A stretch of DNA of 64,000 nucleotides from JAYQKL01 sp049889535 (GTDB lineage Bacteria > Pseudomonadota > Alphaproteobacteria > RS24), in contig JBMHDF010000010.1 of the NCBI GenBank assembly GCA_049889535.1, positions 1-64,000 of the forward strand. The letters are read 5' to 3'. Of the stretch, positions 34,060 to 42,878 are shown piece by piece. The position numbers and the translations under genes were made by a program. The notes under the pieces were generated by a model, which saw only the letters and a list, made by a program, of their open reading frames with translations, had not been told where the DNA came from and did no database searches. Positions within the stretch are counted from its first letter, which is position 1; each line of letters begins with the position of its first letter.

Positions 34060-35748
34060 GTGACATATCAGTGGGATAAAGAAGTCGATATTATTGTGGT
34101 CGGGTCAGGGGCTGGTGGCATGGTGTCGGCTTTGGCGGCAACGCAGAGTCAGGCTGAGGTGATGATTATTGAAAAAGCCAAATTATGGGGTGGCTCGTCA
34201 GCAACTTCAGGCGGTGGCATTTGGGTGCCTGGTAGTGATGTCGCCAAAGCGGCTGGTTTTGATGATGATCTGGAAGGAGCGTATCGCTATATTCGCGGGC
34301 AATCGAAGGATAATGTGCCGGATGAAAATATTCGTGCGTTTATTGATAATGCCGCGCCTGTTTTGCGCTGGTTAATGGACTCAACCATTGTTGACTATAT
34401 GGCTTTTCCCTATCCTGATTATCGTGCCGAATGTGATGGCGGCTCGCCAACAGGTTTTCGCACGCATATGCCAAATCCGATTGATGGCAAACAGCTTGGC
34501 AAAGATGTTGAAACCATGCGGCCAGCCAATCCGGCAGCCTGTTTGTTTGGTTATTTAAATTGGCATTTTGATGAAACCAATATGCTGCTTTATCGCCAGC
34601 CCGGCTGGATACGGGCTTTGGTGAAAAGTTTCTTGCGCTATTGGCTTGATGTGCCATTTCGGTTCAAGTCGCGCAAAGACCGCCGTTTGACGCTCGGCAA
34701 TGCGCTGGTTGGGTCACTGCGATTAGAATTAAAAAAACATAATGTGCCGCTGCTTCTTGAAACACCAATGGAGAGTCTGATTGAAGAAGATGGACATATT
34801 ATTGGGCTGGAAGTGACGCATCAGGGTAAACGGCAATATTTCAAAGCCCGAAAAGGGGTTGTGCTGGCGGCAGGCGGCATGGATAAAAATCAAGATTTAC
34901 GCAAATCGGTGGCGCCGCTTTATCCCAATGCGCAATATTCTGGCGGTGTGACAAGCAATACAGGCGACTCGATTGTGGCGGGTCAAGATATTGGCGCGCA
35001 AACGCTTAATCTTCAGTCAGCCTGGGCCGCGCCTGTTTTTTATGTGCCAGGTGAGCACGGTGGGCGATTGTCGACAATGGAGCGCGCTTTGCCCGGCACG
35101 ATAATGGTCAATCAAAAAGGTGAGCGGTATTTAAACGAAGCTTTGGATTATCACACAGCCGGTCAGGAAATGGCGAAGCGACATGCTGAACATGGCGATG
35201 CCAGCCCAAGTTGGATGATTTTTGATTTCAAATTTCGCCATCAATATCCAATGGGCCCGCTTTATCCACTCATGCCGGATTGGTTCCATCATCGCGCCGT
35301 GCGCTCGATTGTGAAAAAAGCGAAAACAATCTCTGCGCTGGCAGAAAAAATTGGGGTGGAAGCTTCTGTGTTGGAAGCGACGGTTGCGCGGTTTAATCAA
35401 TATGCCGAAAAAGGCGAAGACCCTGATTTTAAGCGTGGGCAAGCGGCATATGACAAAATGTATGGCGACCCGCGCCAAACCCCAAACCCCTGTTTGCGGC
35501 CAGTTGAAAAAGGGCCGTTTTATGCCATGCCTATTTATCCGGGCGATATTGGGACAAATGGGGGCTTGTTGACAAATGAAAACGCACAAGTGATTGGTAA
35601 AGATAACGCGCCCATTGCTGGTCTTTATGCGGTTGGTAATAATGCGGCCTCAACCATGGGTGAAAGTTATCCGGGCGCGGGCGTGACTTTAATGCCTGCC
35701 ATGACATTTGGCTATCTGGCGGCGCGGCATATTATGGGCAAAAACTAG
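34060..35748 (+). CDS. FAD-dependent dehydrogenase, 3-ketosteroid delta-1-dehydrogenase-like
   Basis: 562 residues from a GTG start with a GGGGGG ribosome site. FAD-binding motif VVGSGAGGMVSALAA (about 12-26) and WGGSSATSGGGIWVPG, then the C-terminal YAVGNNAASTMGESYPGAGV typical of the KstD/fumarate-reductase flavoprotein family. Members introduce a C=C bond next to a ketone in steroids or reduce enones. The substrate is not fixed here. First of a three-gene operon with a Rieske oxygenase and DoxX. Confidence 0.85.
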   Translation: MTYQWDKEVDIIVVGSGAGGMVSALAATQSQAEVMIIEKAKLWGGSSATSGGGIWVPGSDVAKAAGFDDDLEGAYRYIRGQSKDNVPDENIRAFIDNAAPVLRWLMDSTIVDYMAFPYPDYRAECDGGSPTGFRTHMPNPIDGKQLGKDVETMRPANPAACLFGYLNWHFDETNMLLYRQPGWIRALVKSFLRYWLDVPFRFKSRKDRRLTLGNALVGSLRLELKKHNVPLLLETPMESLIEEDGHIIGLEVTHQGKRQYFKARKGVVLAAGGMDKNQDLRKSVAPLYPNAQYSGGVTSNTGDSIVAGQDIGAQTLNLQSAWAAPVFYVPGEHGGRLSTMERALPGTIMVNQKGERYLNEALDYHTAGQEMAKRHAEHGDASPSWMIFDFKFRHQYPMGPLYPLMPDWFHHRAVRSIVKKAKTISALAEKIGVEASVLEATVARFNQYAEKGEDPDFKRGQAAYDKMYGDPRQTPNPCLRPVEKGPFYAMPIYPGDIGTNGGLLTNENAQVIGKDNAPIAGLYAVGNNAASTMGESYPGAGVTLMPAMTFGYLAARHIMGKN

Positions 35749-35757
35749 GCGCTTTTC

Positions 35758-36891
35758 ATGGACCGCAAAACTGAAAATGCATTGATTGAGGAATTGCTGG
35801 AGCTGAAAAAAGCTGATGCACTTCATGCCCATGATGATTTGCATAAAAAAACAGCGGCGCAATATGTCGGCGCAGAGCAGTTTCAGTTGGAGTCCCAACT
35901 GATTTTGCAAAAACTACCGCAAGCTGGCGCACATATTAGCGAACTCGCCAAGGCGGGGGATTTTGTGCGCCGCGATATTGGCGGGCGCTCCGTGATTATC
36001 ACGCGCAATAAGGCTGGTGAGATTAAAGCTTTTTTAAATGCTTGTCGGCATCGGGGCACACGTTTGGTGGATGAGGAGACTGGTTGCCGGCATCGGTTTT
36101 CATGTCCTTACCATGCTTGGACTTATGATAATGATGGCTCATTGATTGGCGCCCCGCATTTTGATGCTGGTTTTGCCGATATTGAGAAATCTGAATTAAG
36201 CCTTATTCGTTTGCCATGTCAGGTAGTGTTTGGCCTGGTCTGGGTTATTGCAGACCCAAATAGTTCAGATGATATTGGCCATTTTTTTGCTGATGTTGAA
36301 GAAGATCTGACAGCTTTAAATCTGGACGATATGGTCATTGCGGCGCAGGATAAAAGTCAGCGCGCGGCAAATTGGAAAATTATTGTTGAGGGTGGCATTG
36401 AGGCCTATCATTTTCGGGTCGCCCATAGAAAAACCATTGGCCCTTATTTTGAGGATAATTTATCGACATATCAAATGCTTGGGCCTCATATCAGATCAGT
36501 TTTGGCGCGCCCGAGCCTTGCCGATTTGCCAAGTCAAAACCAAAAAAACTGGCGGTTGCGGGATCATGCCAATATTCTTTATTCATTATTTCCAACAACC
36601 AATTTTCTTGTGCAATCTGACCATGTGGTTTGGATTACACAAACGCCTTTGGCGCCCAATAAAACAAAATTGCGCATTGCGACATTGGTGCCAAAATCAG
36701 ACTTGGCGCAACACGACCATTGGCAAAAAAGTCATGCCATCACAATCAAAACATTAGATGAAGATTTTGATATTGGGGAGAGTATTCAGGAAAATCTAGA
36801 TGCTGGGGCTGTGCATGAATTAATTTTTGGACGGTTTGAAGGCGCGTTGACCAAATTTAGCGAAACAGTTCAAAGATTTCTTGAAAAATAA
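35758..36891 (+). CDS. Rieske non-heme iron oxygenase, alpha subunit
   Basis: 377 residues. Rieske 2Fe-2S ligands Cys96-x-His98 (CRH) and Cys116-x2-His119 (CPYH). Mononuclear iron ligands are likely His218 and His223 (EAYHFRVAH), with an Asp near 336-338. The family hydroxylates aromatic rings or demethylates; the ferredoxin and reductase partners are not in the window. It begins 9 bp after the KstD-like gene. Confidence 0.92.
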   Translation: MDRKTENALIEELLELKKADALHAHDDLHKKTAAQYVGAEQFQLESQLILQKLPQAGAHISELAKAGDFVRRDIGGRSVIITRNKAGEIKAFLNACRHRGTRLVDEETGCRHRFSCPYHAWTYDNDGSLIGAPHFDAGFADIEKSELSLIRLPCQVVFGLVWVIADPNSSDDIGHFFADVEEDLTALNLDDMVIAAQDKSQRAANWKIIVEGGIEAYHFRVAHRKTIGPYFEDNLSTYQMLGPHIRSVLARPSLADLPSQNQKNWRLRDHANILYSLFPTTNFLVQSDHVVWITQTPLAPNKTKLRIATLVPKSDLAQHDHWQKSHAITIKTLDEDFDIGESIQENLDAGAVHELIFGRFEGALTKFSETVQRFLEK

Positions 36892-36920
36892 TTTATCACA
36901 GGGCTGAGGGAGATAAGCTT

Positions 36921-37322
36921 ATGTTTGAACGTTTTGAGAAAGCATCGCTCGTGATTGGCCGTAGCCTTTTGGGTTTGTATTTTCTTTTGCCGGGCTTAGC
37001 AAAATTTATCAATCCGCAAATGCATATTGAATTAATGCAGCGCCATCAAGTGCCATTTGCTGAACCGCTTTTATGGATTGCGGGCGTGGCCAATATTGTG
37101 CTGGGTTTGCTTTTGTTGGCCAATCGTCATGTTGCTTATGCGGCTTATGGCTGTGTGCTGTATATTTTGGTGATTAATATCATGCTGCATGATTTTTGGA
37201 ATTTTGACGGCATTGAAGGCGCACATGAGACGCAAAACTTTGTCAAAAATCTTGGTATTTTGGCGGGCTGTCTTATTCTCGCAAGCTTTAGTCGCGCGCG
37301 GGCAGATGAACGCGGCTCCTAG
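36921..37322 (+). CDS. DoxX family membrane protein
   Basis: 133 residues, four hydrophobic helices, with the typical GRSLLGLYFLLPGLAKFINP start. DoxX proteins accompany oxidases and dioxygenases, but their reaction is unsettled. 29 bp after the Rieske gene with GAGGGAGA upstream, so the third gene of the operon. Confidence 0.88.
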   Translation: MFERFEKASLVIGRSLLGLYFLLPGLAKFINPQMHIELMQRHQVPFAEPLLWIAGVANIVLGLLLLANRHVAYAAYGCVLYILVINIMLHDFWNFDGIEGAHETQNFVKNLGILAGCLILASFSRARADERGS

Positions 37323-37340
37323 TTTGTGATAAAAAATATT

Positions 37341-38330
37341 TTAAGATTGCTGAATATCCGCAATAAAGCTTTTTAAGACGGCGTTCACTTCGTCAGATTT
37401 TTCAAGCTGGACCAAATGGCCGGCAGTCGACACCATATCCACACGTCGTAAATCTGGGAATTGTCTTTTTAACAGCCCAATCGGGTCGTCACCATGAAAG
37501 CCTTTTAGGTCAACATCTTCTTCACTGCCTAGAAAATATGCGGGGACTTTGCTGGTTTGATGATAAGTGGCCTGACGTTCTTGCCATTTTATATCCATTG
37601 AGCGATACCAGTTGAGCCCACCAGTAAAACCAGACTGCTTGTAAGTGTCGATAAAAACCTGCATTTCTGCGGCAGATAACCAGTCCCAATCTAGCGGTGG
37701 CGCGGGGTTAAGCGCGTCAATATAATGCGTGCCAATCGGGTGATTAAATGTATCAAAATAATTGCCGCCCGCGCTTAATGCCCAAAACACTTTTGGAAAA
37801 AACACCTCAACGCGCGCCAGCATGTCTTTATCCGCCAGCCCGGGCGTGTCACAAAAATAATTAATATGTAGAAAATGCTCCTTCCCCATTTCTTTGTATT
37901 CTGTCAGCGGCGAAATCTCAGGATTATGTGGTGGGGCCGGGTTCTCAAGCATAATCAGCGCTTTGACTTTTTCAGGAAACCGCAAGGCCAAATCATGGGC
38001 CGCAAAAGCGCCAAAGTCGAGACCAGCAAAAACCGCTTGTTCTAGACCTAAATGATCCAACAGGCCGAGCAAATCCGCGCAAATGGTTTCGACGCTATAA
38101 GCTTGTGGGTCACTGGGCGCTGTGGTTTGCCCCATGCCCCGCATATCTGGCACAATAACATGACAACCCGCCTCAACCAGTGCCGGAATCTGGCGATGCC
38201 AGCTATACCAGCAATGCGGAAACCCATGACATAGAATGACCGGCAGGCCAGCACCTTGCTCAACATAATGCATGGAAATGCCGTTAATTTCGGCCTGATG
38301 ATGGTGCAGTGGTGTGGCGTCTGGGGTCAT
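37341..38330 (-). CDS. epoxide-hydrolase-like alpha/beta hydrolase
   Basis: 329 residues from the ATG at 38330 (GAGA upstream); a GTG four codons earlier is possible. The HGFPHCWYSWHRQIP motif carries the oxyanion HGFP. The nucleophile elbow reads FAGLDFGA, with Asp in place of Ser, as in soluble epoxide hydrolases and haloalkane dehalogenases. The cap domain follows, with an Asp near GSEEDVDL and a His near STAGHLVQLE. Epoxide hydrolase is more likely than dehalogenase from the HGFP block. Confidence 0.85.
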   Translation of the reverse strand: MTPDATPLHHHQAEINGISMHYVEQGAGLPVILCHGFPHCWYSWHRQIPALVEAGCHVIVPDMRGMGQTTAPSDPQAYSVETICADLLGLLDHLGLEQAVFAGLDFGAFAAHDLALRFPEKVKALIMLENPAPPHNPEISPLTEYKEMGKEHFLHINYFCDTPGLADKDMLARVEVFFPKVFWALSAGGNYFDTFNHPIGTHYIDALNPAPPLDWDWLSAAEMQVFIDTYKQSGFTGGLNWYRSMDIKWQERQATYHQTSKVPAYFLGSEEDVDLKGFHGDDPIGLLKRQFPDLRRVDMVSTAGHLVQLEKSDEVNAVLKSFIADIQQS

Positions 38331-38439
38331 TTTGGTTCTCACTAAAACATAATTCAGCTTTAAGTCTATCCCTAGCCGAGAGCCGATGACAATAAATTTT
38401 GTAAAATTTGAACATCAGTCAATATTTTAAACCGAATCT

Positions 38440-38457
38440 TTGTCAAAAAATTGTAAC
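38440..38457 (+). promoter_or_regulatory. weak Pho-box-like site upstream of the acyltransferase gene
   Basis: TTGTCAA-AAAA-TTGTAAC matches the 7-4-7 layout of the PhoB box (CTGTCAT-N4-CTGTCAT) at about 5/7 and 4/7 positions. It lies 41 bp before the start. Confidence 0.3.
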
Positions 38458-38497
38458 CTTACTCTCGTTATGATTTGTTTTTAGGCATAATCAAAAT

Positions 38498-39334
38498 ATG
38501 GCTTTTAATAAAAACGCATTGATTAATGATTTCACGGCGGCGTCTGAAGGGCATCGGCTTGCTAAGATTTTAGCTATTCGGGCGGTGGAGCGTATAAGTG
38601 GTCAGCATCGCTTGAAGAAACTCTATCTTGATTATCAAGCCGACGCCCAAGCCTCTGATAATTTTTGGCTGGATATGATGCTACGCCTCAATCTTAGGCC
38701 GCAATTTCATGGCACATCACCAGATCAAATTCCTACAAAAGGCTCCTTATTGGTGGTCGCCAATCACCCATATGGGGTTTTGGATGGCATGGCCTTGTGC
38801 GGTGTGGTGGCGCAGAGACGGCGAGACTTTAAAATTATGATTAACCATGTTTTGGCGCGCATTCCTGAAATGCACCCACATGTTTTGCCCATTAATTTTG
38901 ATGATACGCAAGCGGCGCGCGAAACCAATTTGGCATCGCGCAAGCAAGCCGAAGATTATTTAAAAGCGGGTGGGGCTGTGCTTATCTTTCCCGCTGGCGG
39001 CATTTCAACCACGCAATCTGTGTTTCAAACAAAAGCTGAAGATGCGCCATGGGGGTCTTTAACTGGCAAGCTGGTGAATAAAACACAAGCCGATGTTTTG
39101 CCGATTTATTTTGATGGTCAAAATTCACAACTTTTCCAAAAAGCCAGTCATATGACGCCAGCTATTCGATGGGCGCTCATGTATCATGAGGTTTATCGAC
39201 GTAAAAACACAAGTCTTGATATGGTAATTGGTGAGCCAATTTCATACGCAGAGTTGAAGCCGCATATGCCGCCTAAAAATCTGGCTGCATATTTGCGGGC
39301 GCAGACTTTTAACTTGGCGCAGAATGTGCAGTGA
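38498..39334 (+). CDS. PlsC-type phospholipid/glycerolipid acyltransferase
   Basis: 278 residues. Acyl transfer to a lysolipid at the membrane. Catalytic His-x4-Asp in ANHPYGVLDGMAL and the phosphate-binding block IFPAGGIST. It is longer than typical PlsC and lacks an obvious N-terminal transmembrane helix. Lysophosphatidate or lyso-ornithine-lipid acylation are both possible. It faces the plcP-agt pair, with stop codons only 5 bp apart. Confidence 0.8.
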   Translation: MAFNKNALINDFTAASEGHRLAKILAIRAVERISGQHRLKKLYLDYQADAQASDNFWLDMMLRLNLRPQFHGTSPDQIPTKGSLLVVANHPYGVLDGMALCGVVAQRRRDFKIMINHVLARIPEMHPHVLPINFDDTQAARETNLASRKQAEDYLKAGGAVLIFPAGGISTTQSVFQTKAEDAPWGSLTGKLVNKTQADVLPIYFDGQNSQLFQKASHMTPAIRWALMYHEVYRRKNTSLDMVIGEPISYAELKPHMPPKNLAAYLRAQTFNLAQNVQ

Positions 39335-39339
39335 GCGAG

Positions 39340-40344
39340 TTAATTTTTGCAGCTCATCAAATTTTCATAAAATCGTTCCGCGCAAGCTTCCCAACTATAT
39401 TTTTTTGCATGAGCGACAGCGTCTTTTTTCTTTGCTTTAAGCGCTTTTTCGATTGCTTTCTCAAGGTTTTCATCAAGGCAACCCGCTGGGCTTTCACGAA
39501 TAACATCCAATGGTCCGGTTACGGGATAAGCTGCGACAGGTAACCCACATGCCATCGCCTCAAGCATGACAAGGCCAAAAGTATCTGTGCGGCTTGGAAA
39601 TACAAAAATATCACCGCTGCGATAATGGGCAGCAAGATCATGTCCAAATTTTGCGCCTGTAAAAATCGCATTGGGGTATTTACTTTTCAAATAATCTAAT
39701 TGAGGCCCGTCGCCGACAAGCAATTTTGTGCCTGGTAATTCAAGTTCTAGAAATGCCTCTAAATTTTTCTCTAATGATATTCGACCAACATAAACCGCAA
39801 CTGGCTTAGGTAAAGAAAGCGCAGGTTTTTGACGGGTGTTAAAAAGCTGCATATCTACGCCCCTTGTCCACTCTACGATATTTTCAAAACCGTGTTTTTC
39901 TAAATCTTGTTGCAATGTTTTTGTTGCCACCATGACAGCATTAGACGGGGAATGAAATTTCTTTATGATTTTATAACCCCACGAAAGAGGCAATTTGGTT
40001 AATGCGTTCACATATTCAGGAAATTTTGTATGGTAGCTGGTTGTAAAACGCAGACCTTTTTTCAAACAAACCTTTCGTGCTGACCAGCCTAAAGGGCCTT
40101 CTGTGGAAATGTGAATAGCATCGGGTTTGAAACTCTCTATCTCTTTGACAAGTTTTCGGTAGGGGAATAGAGATAGTCGTATTTCAGGATAAATTGGCAA
40201 TGGTAGCGTTCGAAACATATCGGGTGATATGACCTTAATTTCGAGACCTTTTTCTTCCAGTTTTTTGATGATTGTTTCAAGGGTTCGCACGACACCATTG
40301 ACTTGTGGCGCCCATGCATCTGTAACAAGTAAAATGCGTTTCAT
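39340..40344 (-). CDS. agt: glycosyltransferase family 4, Agt-like (candidate diacylglycerol glycosyltransferase)
   Basis: 334 residues. N-terminal LLVTDAWAPQVNGVVRTLE, acceptor-side FTTSYHTKFPEY, nucleotide site AVYVGRISLEKNLEAF and FVFPSRTDTFGLVMLEAMACG. Close relatives in Agrobacterium, Sinorhizobium and marine alphaproteobacteria attach glucose or glucuronate to diacylglycerol, replacing phospholipid under phosphate starvation. Its start overlaps the stop of the upstream metallophosphoesterase by 4 bp, the arrangement described for plcP-agt. The sugar donor is not readable from sequence. Confidence 0.75.
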   Translation of the reverse strand: MKRILLVTDAWAPQVNGVVRTLETIIKKLEEKGLEIKVISPDMFRTLPLPIYPEIRLSLFPYRKLVKEIESFKPDAIHISTEGPLGWSARKVCLKKGLRFTTSYHTKFPEYVNALTKLPLSWGYKIIKKFHSPSNAVMVATKTLQQDLEKHGFENIVEWTRGVDMQLFNTRQKPALSLPKPVAVYVGRISLEKNLEAFLELELPGTKLLVGDGPQLDYLKSKYPNAIFTGAKFGHDLAAHYRSGDIFVFPSRTDTFGLVMLEAMACGLPVAAYPVTGPLDVIRESPAGCLDENLEKAIEKALKAKKKDAVAHAKKYSWEACAERFYENLMSCKN

Positions 40345-41204
40345 ATGATTTCTTTTTCTGAATGTGATGTTTTTGTCGGTTTATAGGTTAGGGTGTTTGA
40401 GCCGTCTTTTGATTCGCGCTTTTCTATTTCGTTAACCCAGTGAAGGATTTCCCAGCGTCCGTCGAAATGCTCGACAAGTGCAGTGCAGCTTTCAACCCAG
40501 TCTCCATCATTCATATATTCAATGCCGTCATATTGTTTCATTTCAGCATGATGAATATGGCCACAAATCACGCCATCAACTTTGACGCGCCGAGCTTCAT
40601 TGACAATGGCCCGCTCATATTCGCTGATAAATTGAACTGCATTTTTAACCTTGATTTTTAAAAAGGCAGAAAGTGACCAATATTTTAAGCCCATTAGTCT
40701 TCTAATGCCGCCCAATATTGTGTTGAGCATCAGAACAAAATCATAGGCATAATCACCAATATAGGCGAGCCAACGCGCATAAAGCATCACATTGTCAAAC
40801 TTATCGCCGTGTAGAACCAGATATTTTTTGCCATTCACGCCTTTATAAATATCGCGTGGACGAACCTGAATGCCGCCAAAATGAGTTCCTAAATAACGCC
40901 GCATCACCTCATCATGATTACCTGGTACGTAAATGACTTCGGTTCCTTTGCGGGATTTTCGAAGAATTTTTTGAATGACATCATTAAAACTTTGAGGCCA
41001 ATAAAATTTACGTTTTAAGCGCCAACCATCAACAATATCCCCAACAAGATAAAGTTTCTCGCTTTCAGTGTTTTTTAAAAAATCAAGAAGTAAATCTGCC
41101 TGACAGGCACGTGCTCCCAAATGAATATCAGAAATAAAAATAGCGCGATACTTGACGGCTATTTCTTGCTTGGGTGGAGTTACATGACGCATTAACGAAT
41201 CCAT
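40341..41204 (-). CDS. plcP: PlcP-like metallophosphoesterase (candidate phospholipase C)
   Basis: 287 residues of the LpxH-like calcineurin fold: DIHLG (Asp26, His28), VGDIVDGW, PGNHDE, LHGDKFDN and CGHIHHAEM supply the two-metal site. It could be mistaken for UDP-2,3-diacylglucosamine diphosphatase. Its overlapping pairing with an Agt-like glycosyltransferase argues for PlcP, which splits phosphatidylcholine or similar lipids to diacylglycerol for glycolipid synthesis. A Pho-box-like sequence lies 37 bp upstream. Confidence 0.78.
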   Translation of the reverse strand: MDSLMRHVTPPKQEIAVKYRAIFISDIHLGARACQADLLLDFLKNTESEKLYLVGDIVDGWRLKRKFYWPQSFNDVIQKILRKSRKGTEVIYVPGNHDEVMRRYLGTHFGGIQVRPRDIYKGVNGKKYLVLHGDKFDNVMLYARWLAYIGDYAYDFVLMLNTILGGIRRLMGLKYWSLSAFLKIKVKNAVQFISEYERAIVNEARRVKVDGVICGHIHHAEMKQYDGIEYMNDGDWVESCTALVEHFDGRWEILHWVNEIEKRESKDGSNTLTYKPTKTSHSEKEII

Positions 41205-41240
41205 AAACCAACAAACATGGCTCTTTAATGCTTTTTGTGT

Positions 41241-41258
41241 ATTGCAAAATTATGACAA
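41241..41258 (-). promoter_or_regulatory. Pho-box-like site upstream of plcP
   Basis: On the minus strand TTGTCAT-AATT-TTGCAAT. The first half matches the PhoB consensus at 6/7 and the second at 4/7, with the correct 4-bp AT spacer, at a promoter-proximal position. Confidence 0.5.
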
Positions 41259-41308
41259 ACAACCCAACTGTTATTTGAAAATATTATTTTTTGCGAGAGA
41301 CTATTTGT

Positions 41309-41674
41309 CTAAACCAAATCTTTCCAAAGCAGATAAACAGAGGCTATGCCAATTAGTTCTATCATAATGCCTGCAATATTCATCCGTGTGTAACCGTCAA
41401 ATATCAGGCTGAAAATTCGACCGATTGTGACAGCTCCCGTTGCCATAATCGCAGGCAAGGCCCACGCATTGCCATAGAATAAAAATAGTCCTTGAAACAC
41501 TCCAATAAGTAAAAGCATGCCCGCAATGTCGCCGCGTATCATGCCCATGGCTTCGGTTTTATTGGCGCTTAACCCCAAAACTTTTTCCAATGCTGGATAA
41601 TTAAACACAATCAGGAACCATGCGCCAATCAATGCCACTGAACCCACACCAATGATAATTTGTAAAATAAATTC
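41309..41674 (-). CDS. DUF4345-like small membrane protein
   Basis: 121 residues from MEFILQIIIG (GAGGG upstream). Four hydrophobic helices; the AMGMIRGDIAGMLLLIGVFQG and TIGRIFSLIFDGYTR blocks resemble DUF4345, of unknown function. Same strand as plcP-agt, 105 bp upstream. Confidence 0.65.
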   Translation of the reverse strand, partial: EFILQIIIGVGSVALIGAWFLIVFNYPALEKVLGLSANKTEAMGMIRGDIAGMLLLIGVFQGLFLFYGNAWALPAIMATGAVTIGRIFSLIFDGYTRMNIAGIMIELIGIASVYLLWKDLV

Positions 41675-41741
41675 CATAAGACCCTCACCTTTTTTATAAC
41701 AGTAAGAGTTTAGCAAGCGTGAAAGTTTAGTGCTAGTTCAA

Positions 41742-42848
41742 TTATTTAGACGAATTATGGATATTTTTTAAAGGGCGGGTTTCACCTATTTTCATGACCA
41801 CAGATTGTGAGCCTGCCGCTTTTTTAAAACGCGCACGGGGTTCGGCAAAAGGTTCAAAAGATAATCTGAAAGTACCCCAATGCATGGGCACCATCATAGC
41901 GCAGCCGACATCGCGGCCAATTTGTACACCGCCTTCGGGAATCGTGTGATGCCCACGCATAATCGCTTGCGGCTCATATGCCCCAACACTGATAAGGCCA
42001 ATATCACACCCCTGATGCTGGGTTTTCATATGTGCGCCAATGGATTTAAAAATGTCCGGATGGGTTTCTGTATCCCCTGTGTGATAGACGGAACGCCCAC
42101 CGGCTGAAAAACCATAGGACATCCAAAGCGTGCGATTGCGGTCAAACAGGCTGCGGCTTGACCAATGGGCAGCCGGGTAAGCGGTTAATTTAAATTCGCC
42201 AGTTTTTGAGGGGAGTGTAACCTCATCATACCAATCAACCTCATAAACTTTGCCATAATTGCGCTGGGTGAAATATGTGCCAAGCCCTAATGGCACAATG
42301 GCGGTGATGCGTTCTGGATTGGGAAGCTTATCGAGTGTGCGTGTGTCCAAATGGTCATAATGTGCATGACTAATCACCACCACATCAATTGGTGGTAAAT
42401 CGGAAATTTCAAGCCCTAGTGGCGGCACGCGGGCGGGGCCAGCAAAAGAAACTGGGGAGGCGCGTTTGGAAAAGATAGGATCTGTCAGCACGGTCACGCC
42501 GTCTAGTTTTATCAAGAAACTGGCATGTCCAATCCAGCTTATACTGTCTTGGTCACTCAATTGCGCTAATTGGCTAAGGGCAGTTTCACGCGGCAGGATA
42601 TGATTTTCTGGTAAAGGGGGTTGGGCGCCAATGAGTTGTGAGCCAATCATGCGAGAGAAAAATTTCATGCGGTCTGAAAACCGGTCAATAGTAGCAATGC
42701 TATTGGGCGGGTTACGGAAACCGCGCTCCATATGGTGATAAGGATAGCCATCCCCTTTTGGGTTACCCACACCAGTGCAGGAACCCAAAGCGCTACCAAT
42801 CACCACCAGCATTAAAATGATAGGTATGAATTTTTTAAGCTTCTTCAC
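41742..42848 (-). CDS. lipoprotein metallo-beta-lactamase-fold hydrolase, NAPE-PLD/UlaG-like
   Basis: 368 residues. Lipoprotein signal (IPIILMLVVIGSALGSC), so the enzyme is membrane tethered outside the cytoplasm. Metal motif SHAHYDHLD (HxHxDH), HASFLIKLDGVTVLTDPIF before it and VYHTGDTETH after it. This pattern is seen in NAPE-PLD-like phospholipases D and UlaG-type lactonases. Closeness to plcP makes a phospholipid substrate attractive, but that is inference. Confidence 0.82.
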   Translation of the reverse strand: MKKLKKFIPIILMLVVIGSALGSCTGVGNPKGDGYPYHHMERGFRNPPNSIATIDRFSDRMKFFSRMIGSQLIGAQPPLPENHILPRETALSQLAQLSDQDSISWIGHASFLIKLDGVTVLTDPIFSKRASPVSFAGPARVPPLGLEISDLPPIDVVVISHAHYDHLDTRTLDKLPNPERITAIVPLGLGTYFTQRNYGKVYEVDWYDEVTLPSKTGEFKLTAYPAAHWSSRSLFDRNRTLWMSYGFSAGGRSVYHTGDTETHPDIFKSIGAHMKTQHQGCDIGLISVGAYEPQAIMRGHHTIPEGGVQIGRDVGCAMMVPMHWGTFRLSFEPFAEPRARFKKAAGSQSVVMKIGETRPLKNIHNSSK

Positions 42849-42878
42849 CAGCTCATCACCTTTACATATTTGTCAGTT

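Noticed and set aside
40341..41204. LpxH (UDP-2,3-diacylglucosamine diphosphatase)
   Set aside because: The fold is the same, but the overlap with an Agt-like glycosyltransferase fits PlcP better; not fully excluded.
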